In this document: positions 16,184 to 23,992 of the stretch, piece by piece
Layout: the number at the start of each line of letters is the position of its first letter
Position numbering within the stretch: the first letter of the stretch is position 1
NCBI GenBank assembly: GCA_903928275.1
Contig: CAIYQJ010000206.1
Span: 1-33,831 of the forward strand
DNA from: an uncultured Chloroflexota bacterium
Lineage (GTDB): Bacteria; Chloroflexota; Limnocylindria; Limnocylindrales; CSP1-4
DNA: 33,831 nt
Direction of reading: 5' to 3'
The notes under the pieces: model-generated
What the model was told of the DNA's origin: nothing
What the model saw: the letters and a program-made list of their open reading frames with translations, nothing else
The model's database searches: none
Program-made: the position numbers and the translations under genes

Positions 16184-17041
16184 TCAGTAGCCGACCGAAG
16201 GCAGGTACGCGCCTTCGGGCTGCTGATAGAGGCCGATCGTCATCATGTTCGTGACGAAGAAGACGCGCAGCCCGTTGGCGAGACACCACCGGAAAAGGTC
16301 GCCGTTGGCCAGTGGGACGAGGAACCCCGGCGTCCCGTAGTCGTCCGACGCGCAGATGAGCGCCCGCAGGTCGTCGTTCGTCTCGGCGACGGAGTGCGCG
16401 AAGTAGCCGATCCTCGTCGTGTAGCCGGTGATGCGGCCCAGCCGCTCCACGACCCGCGCATCGCCGCTCTCGATCGCCTCGCGCAGCTCGCCGGACCGGC
16501 TGTGGCCGTGGACACGGGTGCACAGCGCGTCGCACACGGCCTGGTCCGCCGTCACGGCAGGCCGGACCGCATAGCCCGGCATCGCCCGGCGGATGGGCTC
16601 ACCGTGCATCGCGGCGAACGATCCCCGGACATCCATCCCGAGCCTGGCGTAGAGGCCGAGAGAGCGGTTGTGGTAGGCGATCTGCAACAGCCGGACGCCG
16701 GGGGCGCGCTGCTGGCGCGCGCGCTCGAGGACCGCCTCCATGAGCATGCGGCCCGCACGCATGTCCTGCGCCGCGGGGTCGACGCTGATGGGGCCGATCG
16801 CCGAGATCGTGCCGCGCTCGTCGAGGAAGTTGCTGCCGATGATCCGCCCGTCCGACTCGGCGACCACGGCGTGGATCCGCGGGTGGTCGATGAGCCAGCG
16901 GATCGGCTCGGACGCCGCCGCGACCGTCGGGAAGTCGTGCGGGAAGCCGTGACGATCCGCGAGCGTCGCGAACGCCTCGTAGCAGATGCGCCCGGCCTCC
17001 ACCCAGTCGCCGTGCACCGCCTCGCGCACCCTGACGTCCAT
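16184..17041 (-). CDS. GNAT family N-acetyltransferase with second YitH-like domain
   Basis: This 285-residue GNAT protein has an N-terminal acetyltransferase domain over roughly residues 1-145, including GTISAIGPISVDPAAQDMRAGRMLMEAVLERARQ as the acetyl-CoA binding region. The second half (AVTADQAVCDALCTRVHGHSRSGELREAI...GRITGYTTRIGYFAHSVAETNDDLRALI) resembles the extra GNAT-like domain of YitH-type proteins. The acceptor substrate is unknown. The ATG at 17041 shares one base with the AraC stop (TGATG), so translation is probably coupled. Position between an AraC regulator and a URO-D-family enzyme suggests the three form one operon; the functional link is not evident. Confidence 0.87.
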   Translation of the reverse strand: MDVRVREAVHGDWVEAGRICYEAFATLADRHGFPHDFPTVAAASEPIRWLIDHPRIHAVVAESDGRIIGSNFLDERGTISAIGPISVDPAAQDMRAGRMLMEAVLERARQQRAPGVRLLQIAYHNRSLGLYARLGMDVRGSFAAMHGEPIRRAMPGYAVRPAVTADQAVCDALCTRVHGHSRSGELREAIESGDARVVERLGRITGYTTRIGYFAHSVAETNDDLRALICASDDYGTPGFLVPLANGDLFRWCLANGLRVFFVTNMMTIGLYQQPEGAYLPSVGY

Positions 17042-17961
17042 CAGCCCTCTCCGATCGGCCCGCCGGGAGCCCCAGCGGGAACGGCCTCGCCGCCGGTCGG
17101 CGTGTAGTACCGACGGTACTCCCCCGGCGACATCGCGCAGGAGCGGTAGAAGACCTTGTAGAACTGGTGCAGGTTGGTGTAGCTCACCGCCGACGCGATC
17201 TCGGCCACGGAGAGCTCCGTTCCGAGCAGGAGGCGCTTCGCCTCCGAGACCCGGACCTGCGTGACGTACTCCTTGAAGCTCACGCCCGTGACGTCCTTGA
17301 AGACGTGCCGGACCCGGGACGGGCTCACGTGGACGATCCCCGCGACGTCGTCGAGCGTGATGCTCTCGGCCCGGTGGTGATCCACGTACGCGAGCACGGG
17401 CCTGATCTGCTCGCGCCGATCGGCCGCCGCCCGGGCCGATCCCGCCGCGCCTCCTGCGCCGCGGCTCCGGTTGACGAGCGCCAGCGCGAGGCGGAGCGTC
17501 GCGTCGGCCAGGTGGCGCTCGGCGGGGTCGTGCCGCTCCCAGATGGCCTGGAGCTCGTGGAGGACGGGAGCGACCTCCGCGGCGAGCGCCGACGAGCCGC
17601 GGATCCGCGGCGACGCCGTCCTCTCGTCGACGCGGAACGGCGCGAGGTACCCCAGGTCGAGCTCGCGGCAGCCCGGACCGGAGATGAGCTCCGGCCGGAA
17701 GAGCACGAGCAGCAGCCGCAGCGACATCCCCGGGTCCGCGAGCGCCACGTGCGGCTGCGAGTTGTCGATGAAGAAGATGTCGCCGACCTCCGCCGCCAGC
17801 GCCCTGCGGCCGAACAGGAAGGCACCGCGTCCCTCGAGGACGACGGCGATCTCGAGGTGGTCGTGCCAGTGCATGCGATCGGCATCGCCACGGCTCGCGT
17901 ACTCGATGACCGCGAGGGGGAAGTCGGGCTCCAGGTCCTGCTGCCAGACGTAGACGGCCAT
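17041..17961 (-). CDS. AraC family transcriptional regulator with cupin N-terminal domain
   Basis: This AraC/XylS-type regulator has about 306 residues. The N-terminal cupin-like sensing domain includes HWHDHLEIAVVLEGRGAFLFGRRALAAEVGDIFFIDNSQPH. The C-terminal double helix-turn-helix is ITLDDVAGIVHVSPSRVRHVFKDVTGVSFKEYVTQVRVSEAKRLLLGTELSVAEIASAVSYTNLHQFYKVFYRSCAMSPGEYRRYY. The start is uncertain: in-frame ATGs at 17961, 18003 and 18057 all lack clear ribosome sites, and 17961 is chosen because it starts just before the cupin domain. The ORF-track version reaching 20139 is antisense to the reductase gene and is false. It diverges from the reductase at 18145 and probably controls it. Confidence 0.9.
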   Translation of the reverse strand: MAVYVWQQDLEPDFPLAVIEYASRGDADRMHWHDHLEIAVVLEGRGAFLFGRRALAAEVGDIFFIDNSQPHVALADPGMSLRLLLVLFRPELISGPGCRELDLGYLAPFRVDERTASPRIRGSSALAAEVAPVLHELQAIWERHDPAERHLADATLRLALALVNRSRGAGGAAGSARAAADRREQIRPVLAYVDHHRAESITLDDVAGIVHVSPSRVRHVFKDVTGVSFKEYVTQVRVSEAKRLLLGTELSVAEIASAVSYTNLHQFYKVFYRSCAMSPGEYRRYYTPTGGEAVPAGAPGGPIGEG

Positions 17962-18046
17962 CCGTGCACGGTGCGGCCCGCCAGCCGGATCGGACAGGGC
18001 CATGTGGAACGAATGGCGCACGGCGGTCGGGTCGGGCAGCCGGTTC

Positions 18047-18072
18047 TGCCATTTCATCGACCCGGTCTGGCA
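18047..18072. promoter_or_regulatory. inverted repeat in the AraC/reductase divergent gap
   Basis: TGCCA and TGGCA half-sites lie 16 bases apart (TGCCATTTC...GGTCTGGCA) in the 183 bp gap between the AraC start and the reductase start. If AraC begins at the farther ATG (18057), its first codons overlap this element. The spacing would suit a regulator site, but this is a short motif in G+C-rich DNA and is only a candidate. Nothing else clear was seen in the gap. Confidence 0.25.
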
Positions 18073-18144
18073 TTGCCCGGACGCGCCCGCCCGGGCAGGA
18101 TCGACGTCTCGAGATCCGCCCTCGTCACCAGGAGAGATCCGGCC

Positions 18145-20316
18145 ATGCCGTTCCCGCACCTGTTCAGCCCGCTCCAGCTCGGCAACATCGAGCTTCCCAA
18201 CCGCATCGTCCACGTGCCGACGGACATCAGCTCGTCGCACGCCGACGGCGAGGTGAGCGAGCGGGACATCGCGCATCACGGCGACATCGCGCGCGGTGGA
18301 ACCGGCTTCGTCATCGTTGGGGCGACCACACCGGACATGAAGACGGGGCGCCCGACGGTGACGTGCCTCGTCGCGGACGGCGACAACTACGTCCCGGGCC
18401 TCGCGCGCCTCGCCGAGAGCATGCACCGCTACGGCGCGAAGTGCGCCGTCCAGCTCCAGCACCCGGGACGCCAGTGCGCGATCCCGCGCTACAACACCCT
18501 GGGCGCCACGGACCGCGTCCTCAAGCTGCCCTGGTCGGCGGGCCACGAGATCGTCTACGAGAACGCGGAGGAGAAGGGCAAGGAGATCCGGGAGGCATCG
18601 ATCGCCGAGATCCTCGAGCTCGTCGACCTCTTCAGCGAGGCCGCCTGGCGGGTGAAGCAGGCCGGCTTCGACGCCGTGGAGCTGCACGCCGCGCACGGGT
18701 ACCTCCTGTCGGAGTTCATGAGCCCGTTCCTCAACATGCGGACGGACCGGTTCGGCGGCAGCTTCGAGAACCGGATGCGGTTCCCGCTCGCCGTCGTCGG
18801 CTCGATCCAGAAGAAGTGCGGCAGGAGCTTCCCGGTCCTCGTCCGGTACTCGTTCGACGAGTGGTACGCCGGCGGCCGCGGGGCCGAGGAGGGCGTCGAG
18901 ATCGCGCGCGTGCTCGAGCGGGCCGGATGCGCGGCCGTCGACCTCTCGATGGGGATGCAGGAGAGCCCGGGCGCCGGGTTCGACCCCATGCAGTACCCCC
19001 AGGGCTGGGCGACGTACGCGGCCGAGGCCGTGAAGCAGGCGATCCGCATCCCGGTCATCACGAGCCACTCGCTCCGCGATCCCGAGTACTGCGAGCAGAT
19101 CATCGCGGAAGGGAAGACCGACCTCGTGGGGCTGGCCCGACAGCTCCTGGCAGACCCGTACTGGCCGGTGAAGGCGCAGTACGGCAAGGTGAAGTCCATC
19201 CGGCGCTGCATCTCCTGCCTCGGCGGCTGCTGGCAGGAGTCGCTCATGGCCAAGCACGAGATCGCCTGCTCCATCAACGCGGCGTGCGGCAACCGCGCGT
19301 ACGCGGACATGCGGCGGACGACGAAGCCCGTGAACGTGGCGGTCGTCGGCGGCGGCCCCGCCGGCATGGAGGCGGCCCGCATCGCCACGGAACGCGGCCA
19401 CCGCGTGACCCTGTTCGAGAAGGACGCCGAGCTCGGCGGCGCCATGCTCTACGTCTGCCTGGTCCCCGGCAAGGAGAAGATGCGCTGGTACCTGGACTGG
19501 ATCCGGGACCAGCTGCTCGACCTGGACGTGGACATCCGCCTGAACCACGCGCCCACCGTCGACGAGCTGCGCGGGTTCGACCTCGTCCTCAACGCGACCG
19601 GGGCCTGGTCGTTCGTGCCCGAGGTCGCCGGGGACGCCTCGCGCGTCGTGCCCTTCGAGGAGGCGATGGCCTGCCCCAAGGTAGCGTGCGAGTGCCATCC
19701 GGGCGGCCGGAAGATGCGCAAGCTCGGCGCCCGCGTGCTGCTCTGGGGCGACAGCTACGCGGCGACGGACACCGCCGCGTTCCTGGCGGACATCGGGAAG
19801 CAGGTCACGATCGTGACCGAGAACCGCGAGTTCGCCGCGGACTGCGAGGTCATCCACATGTACGTCCTGCGCAAGCGCTTCGCGCAGGGCGACGCCGAGG
19901 TCCTCCACTCGCGGCCGTACCGGCACCCGGTCACGGTCATCACGAGCACGACGGTGGCCGAGATCCGGGCCGGGGAGGTCGTCCTGCAGGGCGCGGACTT
20001 CGAGCGGACGACGCTCGAGGTCGACGACGTCGTGACGTGCCACACGCGGCCGGACGCGGCCCTCTTCGAGGAGCTGCGCGCGGCCGGCGTGCGCGTGCTC
20101 AACGTGGGCGACTCGCTGCGACCCAGGAACCTGTACCACGCGGTGAAGGAGGGCTCGGCGTTCGGGCTGGCCGTGGACGAGAACCTGCTGTTCAACCCGA
20201 ACGGCGCGATCCTCGACGACCTGCCGATGGACGTCCTCGCCCAGCTCACCCGTGACGAGGGGCCTTCGTACACCGCCGAGCGCATGAAGGAGCTCATGGC
20301 CTCGGCCTCCCGGTAG
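18145..20316 (+). CDS. FMN/FAD/4Fe-4S oxidoreductase, old yellow enzyme family (2,4-dienoyl-CoA / 2-enoate reductase type)
   Basis: This 723-residue protein has the three-part layout of 2,4-dienoyl-CoA reductase, 2-enoate reductase, BaiCD-type and trimethylamine dehydrogenase enzymes. The FMN TIM barrel covers roughly residues 1-345, with AAHGYLLSEFMSPFLNMRTDRFGGSFENRMRFP. A 4Fe-4S site is at C355, C358, C362 and C375 (CISCLGGCW...ACS). An FAD/NAD(P)-binding part starts near residue 395 with VAVVGGGPAGMEAARIATERGHRVTLFEKDAELGGAM. All four cysteines are present. It probably reduces an activated C=C bond with NAD(P)H; the substrate is unknown. The ATG at 18145 follows AGGAGAG. It stands alone, divergent from araC and ended by two hairpins. 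Confidence 0.92.
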   Translation: MPFPHLFSPLQLGNIELPNRIVHVPTDISSSHADGEVSERDIAHHGDIARGGTGFVIVGATTPDMKTGRPTVTCLVADGDNYVPGLARLAESMHRYGAKCAVQLQHPGRQCAIPRYNTLGATDRVLKLPWSAGHEIVYENAEEKGKEIREASIAEILELVDLFSEAAWRVKQAGFDAVELHAAHGYLLSEFMSPFLNMRTDRFGGSFENRMRFPLAVVGSIQKKCGRSFPVLVRYSFDEWYAGGRGAEEGVEIARVLERAGCAAVDLSMGMQESPGAGFDPMQYPQGWATYAAEAVKQAIRIPVITSHSLRDPEYCEQIIAEGKTDLVGLARQLLADPYWPVKAQYGKVKSIRRCISCLGGCWQESLMAKHEIACSINAACGNRAYADMRRTTKPVNVAVVGGGPAGMEAARIATERGHRVTLFEKDAELGGAMLYVCLVPGKEKMRWYLDWIRDQLLDLDVDIRLNHAPTVDELRGFDLVLNATGAWSFVPEVAGDASRVVPFEEAMACPKVACECHPGGRKMRKLGARVLLWGDSYAATDTAAFLADIGKQVTIVTENREFAADCEVIHMYVLRKRFAQGDAEVLHSRPYRHPVTVITSTTVAEIRAGEVVLQGADFERTTLEVDDVVTCHTRPDAALFEELRAAGVRVLNVGDSLRPRNLYHAVKEGSAFGLAVDENLLFNPNGAILDDLPMDVLAQLTRDEGPSYTAERMKELMASASR

Positions 20317-20323
20317 ACGCGAA

Positions 20324-20349
20324 GGCGGCCGGATGCCCCCCCGGCCGCC
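20324..20349 (+). terminator. hairpin 1 after the reductase gene
   Basis: GGCGGCCGG and its exact complement CCGGCCGCC (9 bp stem) enclose an 8-base loop, 8 bases after the reductase stop codon. No T-run follows. It is the first of two adjacent hairpins in the convergent gap. Confidence 0.5.
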
Positions 20350-20359
20350 CGAGCCCGCG

Positions 20360-20391
20360 AACGAGCCGGCGTCGACTGACGCCGGCTCGTT
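20360..20391. terminator. hairpin 2, probable bidirectional terminator between convergent genes
   Basis: A perfect 14 bp stem (AACGAGCCGGCGTC paired with GACGCCGGCTCGTT) has a 4-base loop GACT. It lies between the ends of the reductase and nagA genes, which converge. The stem ends in AA on one side and TT on the other, a minimal A/T edge for termination in both directions. Confidence 0.7.
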
Positions 20392-20397
20392 CCAACC

Positions 20398-21510
20398 TCA
20401 GCCCGGGATGCGCCATGCCCCGTCGCGCGCGACGCGCACGACCCGGAGGTCGTTGTCGAGCTCGACGAGGTCCGCGCGCTGACCCACTGCCAGGCGGCCA
20501 CGGTCCGTCACGCCGATGAGCGCGAGCGGGTTCCGCGTCGCCGCCGCGACGGCCGCCGGCAGCGGGAGGCCCGCCAGGAAGAGGTTCCGGACCTCCAGGT
20601 CGAGCGCGGTCACGCTCCCGGCGAGCGTCTGCGTCCCCGCCAGGGTCGCCCGGTCGCCGCGCACCTCGACCGCGAGCCCGCCGAGGCTCCCGTCGCCGTC
20701 CCCGGTCCCCGCGAGGTACATCGCGTCGCTCACGAGCACGAGCCGATCGGCCGGCTTGGTGCGGACGATGATCGGCCATAGAGCCGGATGGACGTGGTGG
20801 CCGTCCGCGACGAGCTCCACGTATGCATCGTCCTCGGTCAGCGCCGCCACCGCGAGCCCCGGGGTGCGATGGTCCACGCCGGTCATCGCGTTGAACACGT
20901 GCGTGGTGGACCGCGCGCCGGCGGAGTACCCAGCCCGTCCCTGCTCGACCGTGGCCACCGAGTGCCCGAGCGCGACCGCCACATCGCTCTCCGCGAGCCA
21001 GGCGATCAGGTCGAGCGCGCCGTCCAGCTCGGGCGCGATCGTCGTCGTCCGCAGGCCCGCCAGGAGCGGTGCCAGCTCAACACGGTCCACCGAGGCCGGC
21101 GTGACGATGAAGTCGGGGTTCTGCGCGCCCTTGCGGTCCGGGGAGATGAACGGGCCCTCGAGCGAGAACCCGAGAGGCTCGGCCCCGTCCACCGGGGCCT
21201 CCGGCATCCACGCGCGCACCCGGTCGGCGAAGTCGCGGAGCGTCCCGAGGCCGGCGGTGACCGCCGTCGGGAGGAACGAGGTCACGCCGCGGCGGAGGAG
21301 CGCGCGCGCCATCCCGTCGAGGTCGGCCCGGGTCCCCATCGCGTCGTGGCCGCCCCAGCCGTGGACGTGGACGTCGACGAACCCGGGTGTCACGAGCGGC
21401 CCGCCGATCTCGGCGACGTCCGTGTCAACGGCCGCGATCACGCCGTCCTCGATGTGCAGCCGCCCGGGGACGATGGCGTCGTCGAGAACCAGCCTTCCGC
21501 GCACGATCAT
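20398..21510 (-). CDS. nagA: N-acetylglucosamine-6-phosphate deacetylase
   Basis: This 370-residue amidohydrolase-superfamily protein fits NagA, which removes acetate from GlcNAc-6-phosphate in the cytoplasm. Motifs in order are VTPGFVDVHVHGWGGHDAM near residues 40-58, the metal-site glutamate in FSLEGPFISPDRKGAQNPDF, ALGHSVAT, STTHVFNAM, LVADGHHVHP and LVSDAMYLAGTGDG with the catalytic aspartate. NagA usually has KGAH where this reads KGAQ, a change in the substrate-binding loop worth noting. The ATG has AAAGGAG 8 bases upstream. It is the last gene of the operon, 43 bp after the second ROK gene. Deacetylases for related N-acetyl-hexosamine phosphates (AgaA) are the main alternative. Confidence 0.9.
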   Translation of the reverse strand: MIVRGRLVLDDAIVPGRLHIEDGVIAAVDTDVAEIGGPLVTPGFVDVHVHGWGGHDAMGTRADLDGMARALLRRGVTSFLPTAVTAGLGTLRDFADRVRAWMPEAPVDGAEPLGFSLEGPFISPDRKGAQNPDFIVTPASVDRVELAPLLAGLRTTTIAPELDGALDLIAWLAESDVAVALGHSVATVEQGRAGYSAGARSTTHVFNAMTGVDHRTPGLAVAALTEDDAYVELVADGHHVHPALWPIIVRTKPADRLVLVSDAMYLAGTGDGDGSLGGLAVEVRGDRATLAGTQTLAGSVTALDLEVRNLFLAGLPLPAAVAAATRNPLALIGVTDRGRLAVGQRADLVELDNDLRVVRVARDGAWRIPG

Positions 21511-21553
21511 CGAGGTCGCTCCTTTCGTCGGGTGCCCGGCGCCGATGCACCGC

Positions 21554-23017
21554 TCACGCCGGGATCCCTGGAAGCCCCGCCGCCGCGACGGCCTGCCCGT
21601 GCCGCTTGTCGCGTTCGGACGCCGTGTGGAACGTGATCCGCTCCGCGGTCGCCGGCTCTTCCGCGCGGAGCACCTCCCGCGCGCCGTCGCTGACGAGGTC
21701 GCCGCCCCGGCCGGTCATCACGCGGCCGAGGAGGAGGATGTGCTCGATCTCGTAGAAGTCGGCGTAATGGAGGATCCCGTAGCCGAGGTAGGTCCCGATC
21801 GTCCGGTAGACGTCGGCCGCCCGCGGATCGTCGTCGGCCATCCGCTCCTGGAGGAACACCAGCCGCTCCGGGAGGGCCTCGGGCGCATCGCCCGCGAGCC
21901 CGGCCGGACCGAGGAGCCGGCCCGTCGCCTGCTGCGAGAAGTACAGGGCGCCACAGCCCCGGTCGCCCGACCATTCGTCGACCGGAGCGTCGGGCGCATG
22001 GTCCACCGGGGCGAACGCGAGCTCGTTGAGCCAGGATGTGAGGTGCCCCTCGCGGGTCACGTACCCGGCGGCCTCGCTCGAGCCCATCGCGATCCCGAGG
22101 AGCGCGCCCGCGCCGGCCTGGAGCGATCCGGCGAGGGCGGTGACGTCGCCATCGTTCGCGACGACGAGCGGGACGTCGCCCCAGGCGTGGCGGATCTCGG
22201 CGAACATCCCGCGGACCCGTGTCTCGAACAGGTCGCGCGGGACCGATCGGAAGAGCGACGCGGCGCGGACCTCGTCCCCCACGTAGACGCCGGCCGCGCT
22301 CCCGCCGATCGCGTCGACGCGCGGGAGGTGGGCCGCCGCCGCCCGGAGCGACGCCATGATCTCGTCGACGTGCCACTGCGGGTCGGCGTGGCGCGCCGGG
22401 TCCCACGCGACCTCCTCGCTGAAGACGACCTCGCCATCGATGACCGCCGCGACCTTCCGGTCGCTGGCCCCGAGGTCGAAGCCGATCCGGCAGCCGTCCC
22501 GATGGCCGCCGGCCGAGGCCCTCGCCTCCGGCGCGGTCGGGAACGCCGACCGGGGCGTCCGGACGACCGCGAACCCGCGGCCGTAGAACTCGTCCTCGAG
22601 CCGGGCGTCGAACATCCCCGTCGGCGTCTCCGCGTAGTGACGGACGAGCGCCTCGAGGAGCGCGGCGGGACCGTCGACGTGGACGCGGTGGCCGCCCCGC
22701 GCCCACAGCATGAACTTGAGGAGCCGCTCGCAGTCGCGGTACGACGCGGCAGATCCCGGGTGACCCTGGGGGAAGACGATCGTCTCCCGCAGCGAGGCCG
22801 ACCCGTCGGGCTGCTCCACGGCGAGGGCGACGGGAACGCCGACGCCCGACCGACGGACCCGCCGGGCCATCGCGCGCCGCGCGAGGAAGGCGGGGGTGAA
22901 CCCGGGGTCGAGGACCGGGCGGATCCGCGGGGCACGGTCCGCCGGAGGCTCATCGTCGCGGCCCGGGGCGTCGCCGCCGTCCTGGTCGCCGTCGCGGCCC
23001 GGGGCGTCGCTGCTCAC
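21554..23017 (-). CDS. ROK family protein with long N-terminal extension
   Basis: This protein has about 487 residues and a ROK (sugar kinase) half starting near residue 175: CRIGFDLGASDRKVAAVIDGEVVFSEEV, with VVANDGDVTALAGSLQAGAGALLGIAMGSSEAAGY later. The usual ROK zinc motif (CxCGxxGCxE) is not seen. The corresponding region reads NELAFAPVDHAPDAPVDEWSGDRGCGALYF. About 170 residues precede the kinase-like half and have no recognised domain. They start with a repeated GDAPGRD segment. It could be a kinase for an unusual sugar or a sensor-like, non-catalytic homologue. The GTG at 23017 overlaps the upstream ROK stop (GTGA). The longer ORF-track start runs antisense-like through the other ROK gene and is rejected. 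Confidence 0.82.
   Translation of the reverse strand: MSSDAPGRDGDQDGGDAPGRDDEPPADRAPRIRPVLDPGFTPAFLARRAMARRVRRSGVGVPVALAVEQPDGSASLRETIVFPQGHPGSAASYRDCERLLKFMLWARGGHRVHVDGPAALLEALVRHYAETPTGMFDARLEDEFYGRGFAVVRTPRSAFPTAPEARASAGGHRDGCRIGFDLGASDRKVAAVIDGEVVFSEEVAWDPARHADPQWHVDEIMASLRAAAAHLPRVDAIGGSAAGVYVGDEVRAASLFRSVPRDLFETRVRGMFAEIRHAWGDVPLVVANDGDVTALAGSLQAGAGALLGIAMGSSEAAGYVTREGHLTSWLNELAFAPVDHAPDAPVDEWSGDRGCGALYFSQQATGRLLGPAGLAGDAPEALPERLVFLQERMADDDPRAADVYRTIGTYLGYGILHYADFYEIEHILLLGRVMTGRGGDLVSDGAREVLRAEEPATAERITFHTASERDKRHGQAVAAAGLPGIPA
22954..23010. repeat. 21 bp direct repeat in the ROK N-terminus
   Basis: CGTCGCGGCCCGGGGCGTCGC occurs at 22954-22974 and again at 22990-23010, a 36 bp offset equal to 12 codons. 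It encodes the duplicated DAPGRD segment at the N-terminus of the second ROK protein. It is probably a local slippage duplication. Confidence 0.75.
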
Positions 23018-23976
23018 CGGCCGGTCGTCGTCGCGGCGAGCCGCTCGGCCCCGTGGACCGCCGCGCCGTACGCGCCCGCCCAGATCCCGAGCTCGGCCGG
23101 CACGATCGTCACCGCGTCGAGCGAGGTCATCGTGGCGCGCCGTGCGATCTCGGCGCGGATCGGCGCGAAGAGCAGCTCGCCGGCCGCCGCGACGCCACCA
23201 CCGAGCACGATCACGTCCGGCGAGATCGCGTTGATCATGTTCGCGATCCCGATGCCGAGGTAGCGGCCCACGTCGGCGAGCCCTCGGAGCGCTCGCGCGT
23301 CGCCCGCCTGGGCGGCGTTGACGGCCTCCTCGGCGGTGGCCGTCCCGCAGGCGGCCGCGACCTGGTCGGCCCGGGCGTACGCCTCGACGCATCCGCGGTT
23401 CCCGCAGCCGCACCACGGCCCGTCCGGGTCGATCGTCTGGTGGCCGATCTCGCCGGCCGTGCCGTCGTGGCCAATCACGACGTGGTCGTCGACGACGATC
23501 ACCCCGCCGACACCCGTCCCGAGCGTGAGCCCGATCATCGACGAGGCGCCTCGCGCCGACCCGAGCCGGAGCTCGGCAAGGCCGAAGGCGCGGGCGTCGT
23601 TGACGAGGAAGGCCGGGACGCCCGTGGCCGCGGAGACGGGCGCTGCGACCGGGCGGCCCGCCCATGGCCCCGGGACGTTCGGGAGGAAGCGCGTCGCGCC
23701 GGTCGCGGGATCGTACAGGCCCGGGACGCCGATCCCGATGCTCGCGACCGGCCCGCAGCCGGCGATCGCCGTCGCCGCCAGCTCGCCGAGCTGCGCGACG
23801 ATGGCGTCCGGCACGGCGTCACGGTCCGCGTCGATGCGCGTGGGCACCCGGTCACGCGCGACCATCGCCCAGGCGCCATCGGCGTGCTCGAGGACGGACC
23901 ACTTGAGGTTCGTGCCGCCGAGGTCCAGGCCGAGATGGCGGACCCTCGGCGCGGCGGGGCCCGTCACGTCGTCCAT
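23014..23976 (-). CDS. ROK family sugar kinase (glucokinase / N-acetylhexosamine kinase type)
   Basis: This ROK kinase has about 320 residues. The ATP-binding motif DLGGTNLKW is near residues 18-26, VNDARAFGLAELRLG and LGTGVGGVIV follow, and the zinc motif WCGCGNRGCVEAYA is complete, with GEIGHQTI just before it (E and H in the sugar-binding position). It should phosphorylate a hexose or N-acetylhexosamine at O-6. With nagA and an ABC importer in the same operon, a GlcNAc-type sugar is a reasonable guess. The ATG at 23976 is chosen; a GTG two codons upstream (23982) is also possible and neither has a strong ribosome site. The stop overlaps the next ROK start by 4 bp. Confidence 0.9.
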   Translation of the reverse strand: MDDVTGPAAPRVRHLGLDLGGTNLKWSVLEHADGAWAMVARDRVPTRIDADRDAVPDAIVAQLGELAATAIAGCGPVASIGIGVPGLYDPATGATRFLPNVPGPWAGRPVAAPVSAATGVPAFLVNDARAFGLAELRLGSARGASSMIGLTLGTGVGGVIVVDDHVVIGHDGTAGEIGHQTIDPDGPWCGCGNRGCVEAYARADQVAAACGTATAEEAVNAAQAGDARALRGLADVGRYLGIGIANMINAISPDVIVLGGGVAAAGELLFAPIRAEIARRATMTSLDAVTIVPAELGIWAGAYGAAVHGAERLAATTTGR

Positions 23977-23992
23977 CGTCACCCGCGCACGC

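Noticed and set aside
17962-20139. Extension of the AraC ORF to 1032 residues
   Set aside because: The extra sequence is antisense to the old-yellow-enzyme gene and has no domain; true AraC homology begins near 17961.
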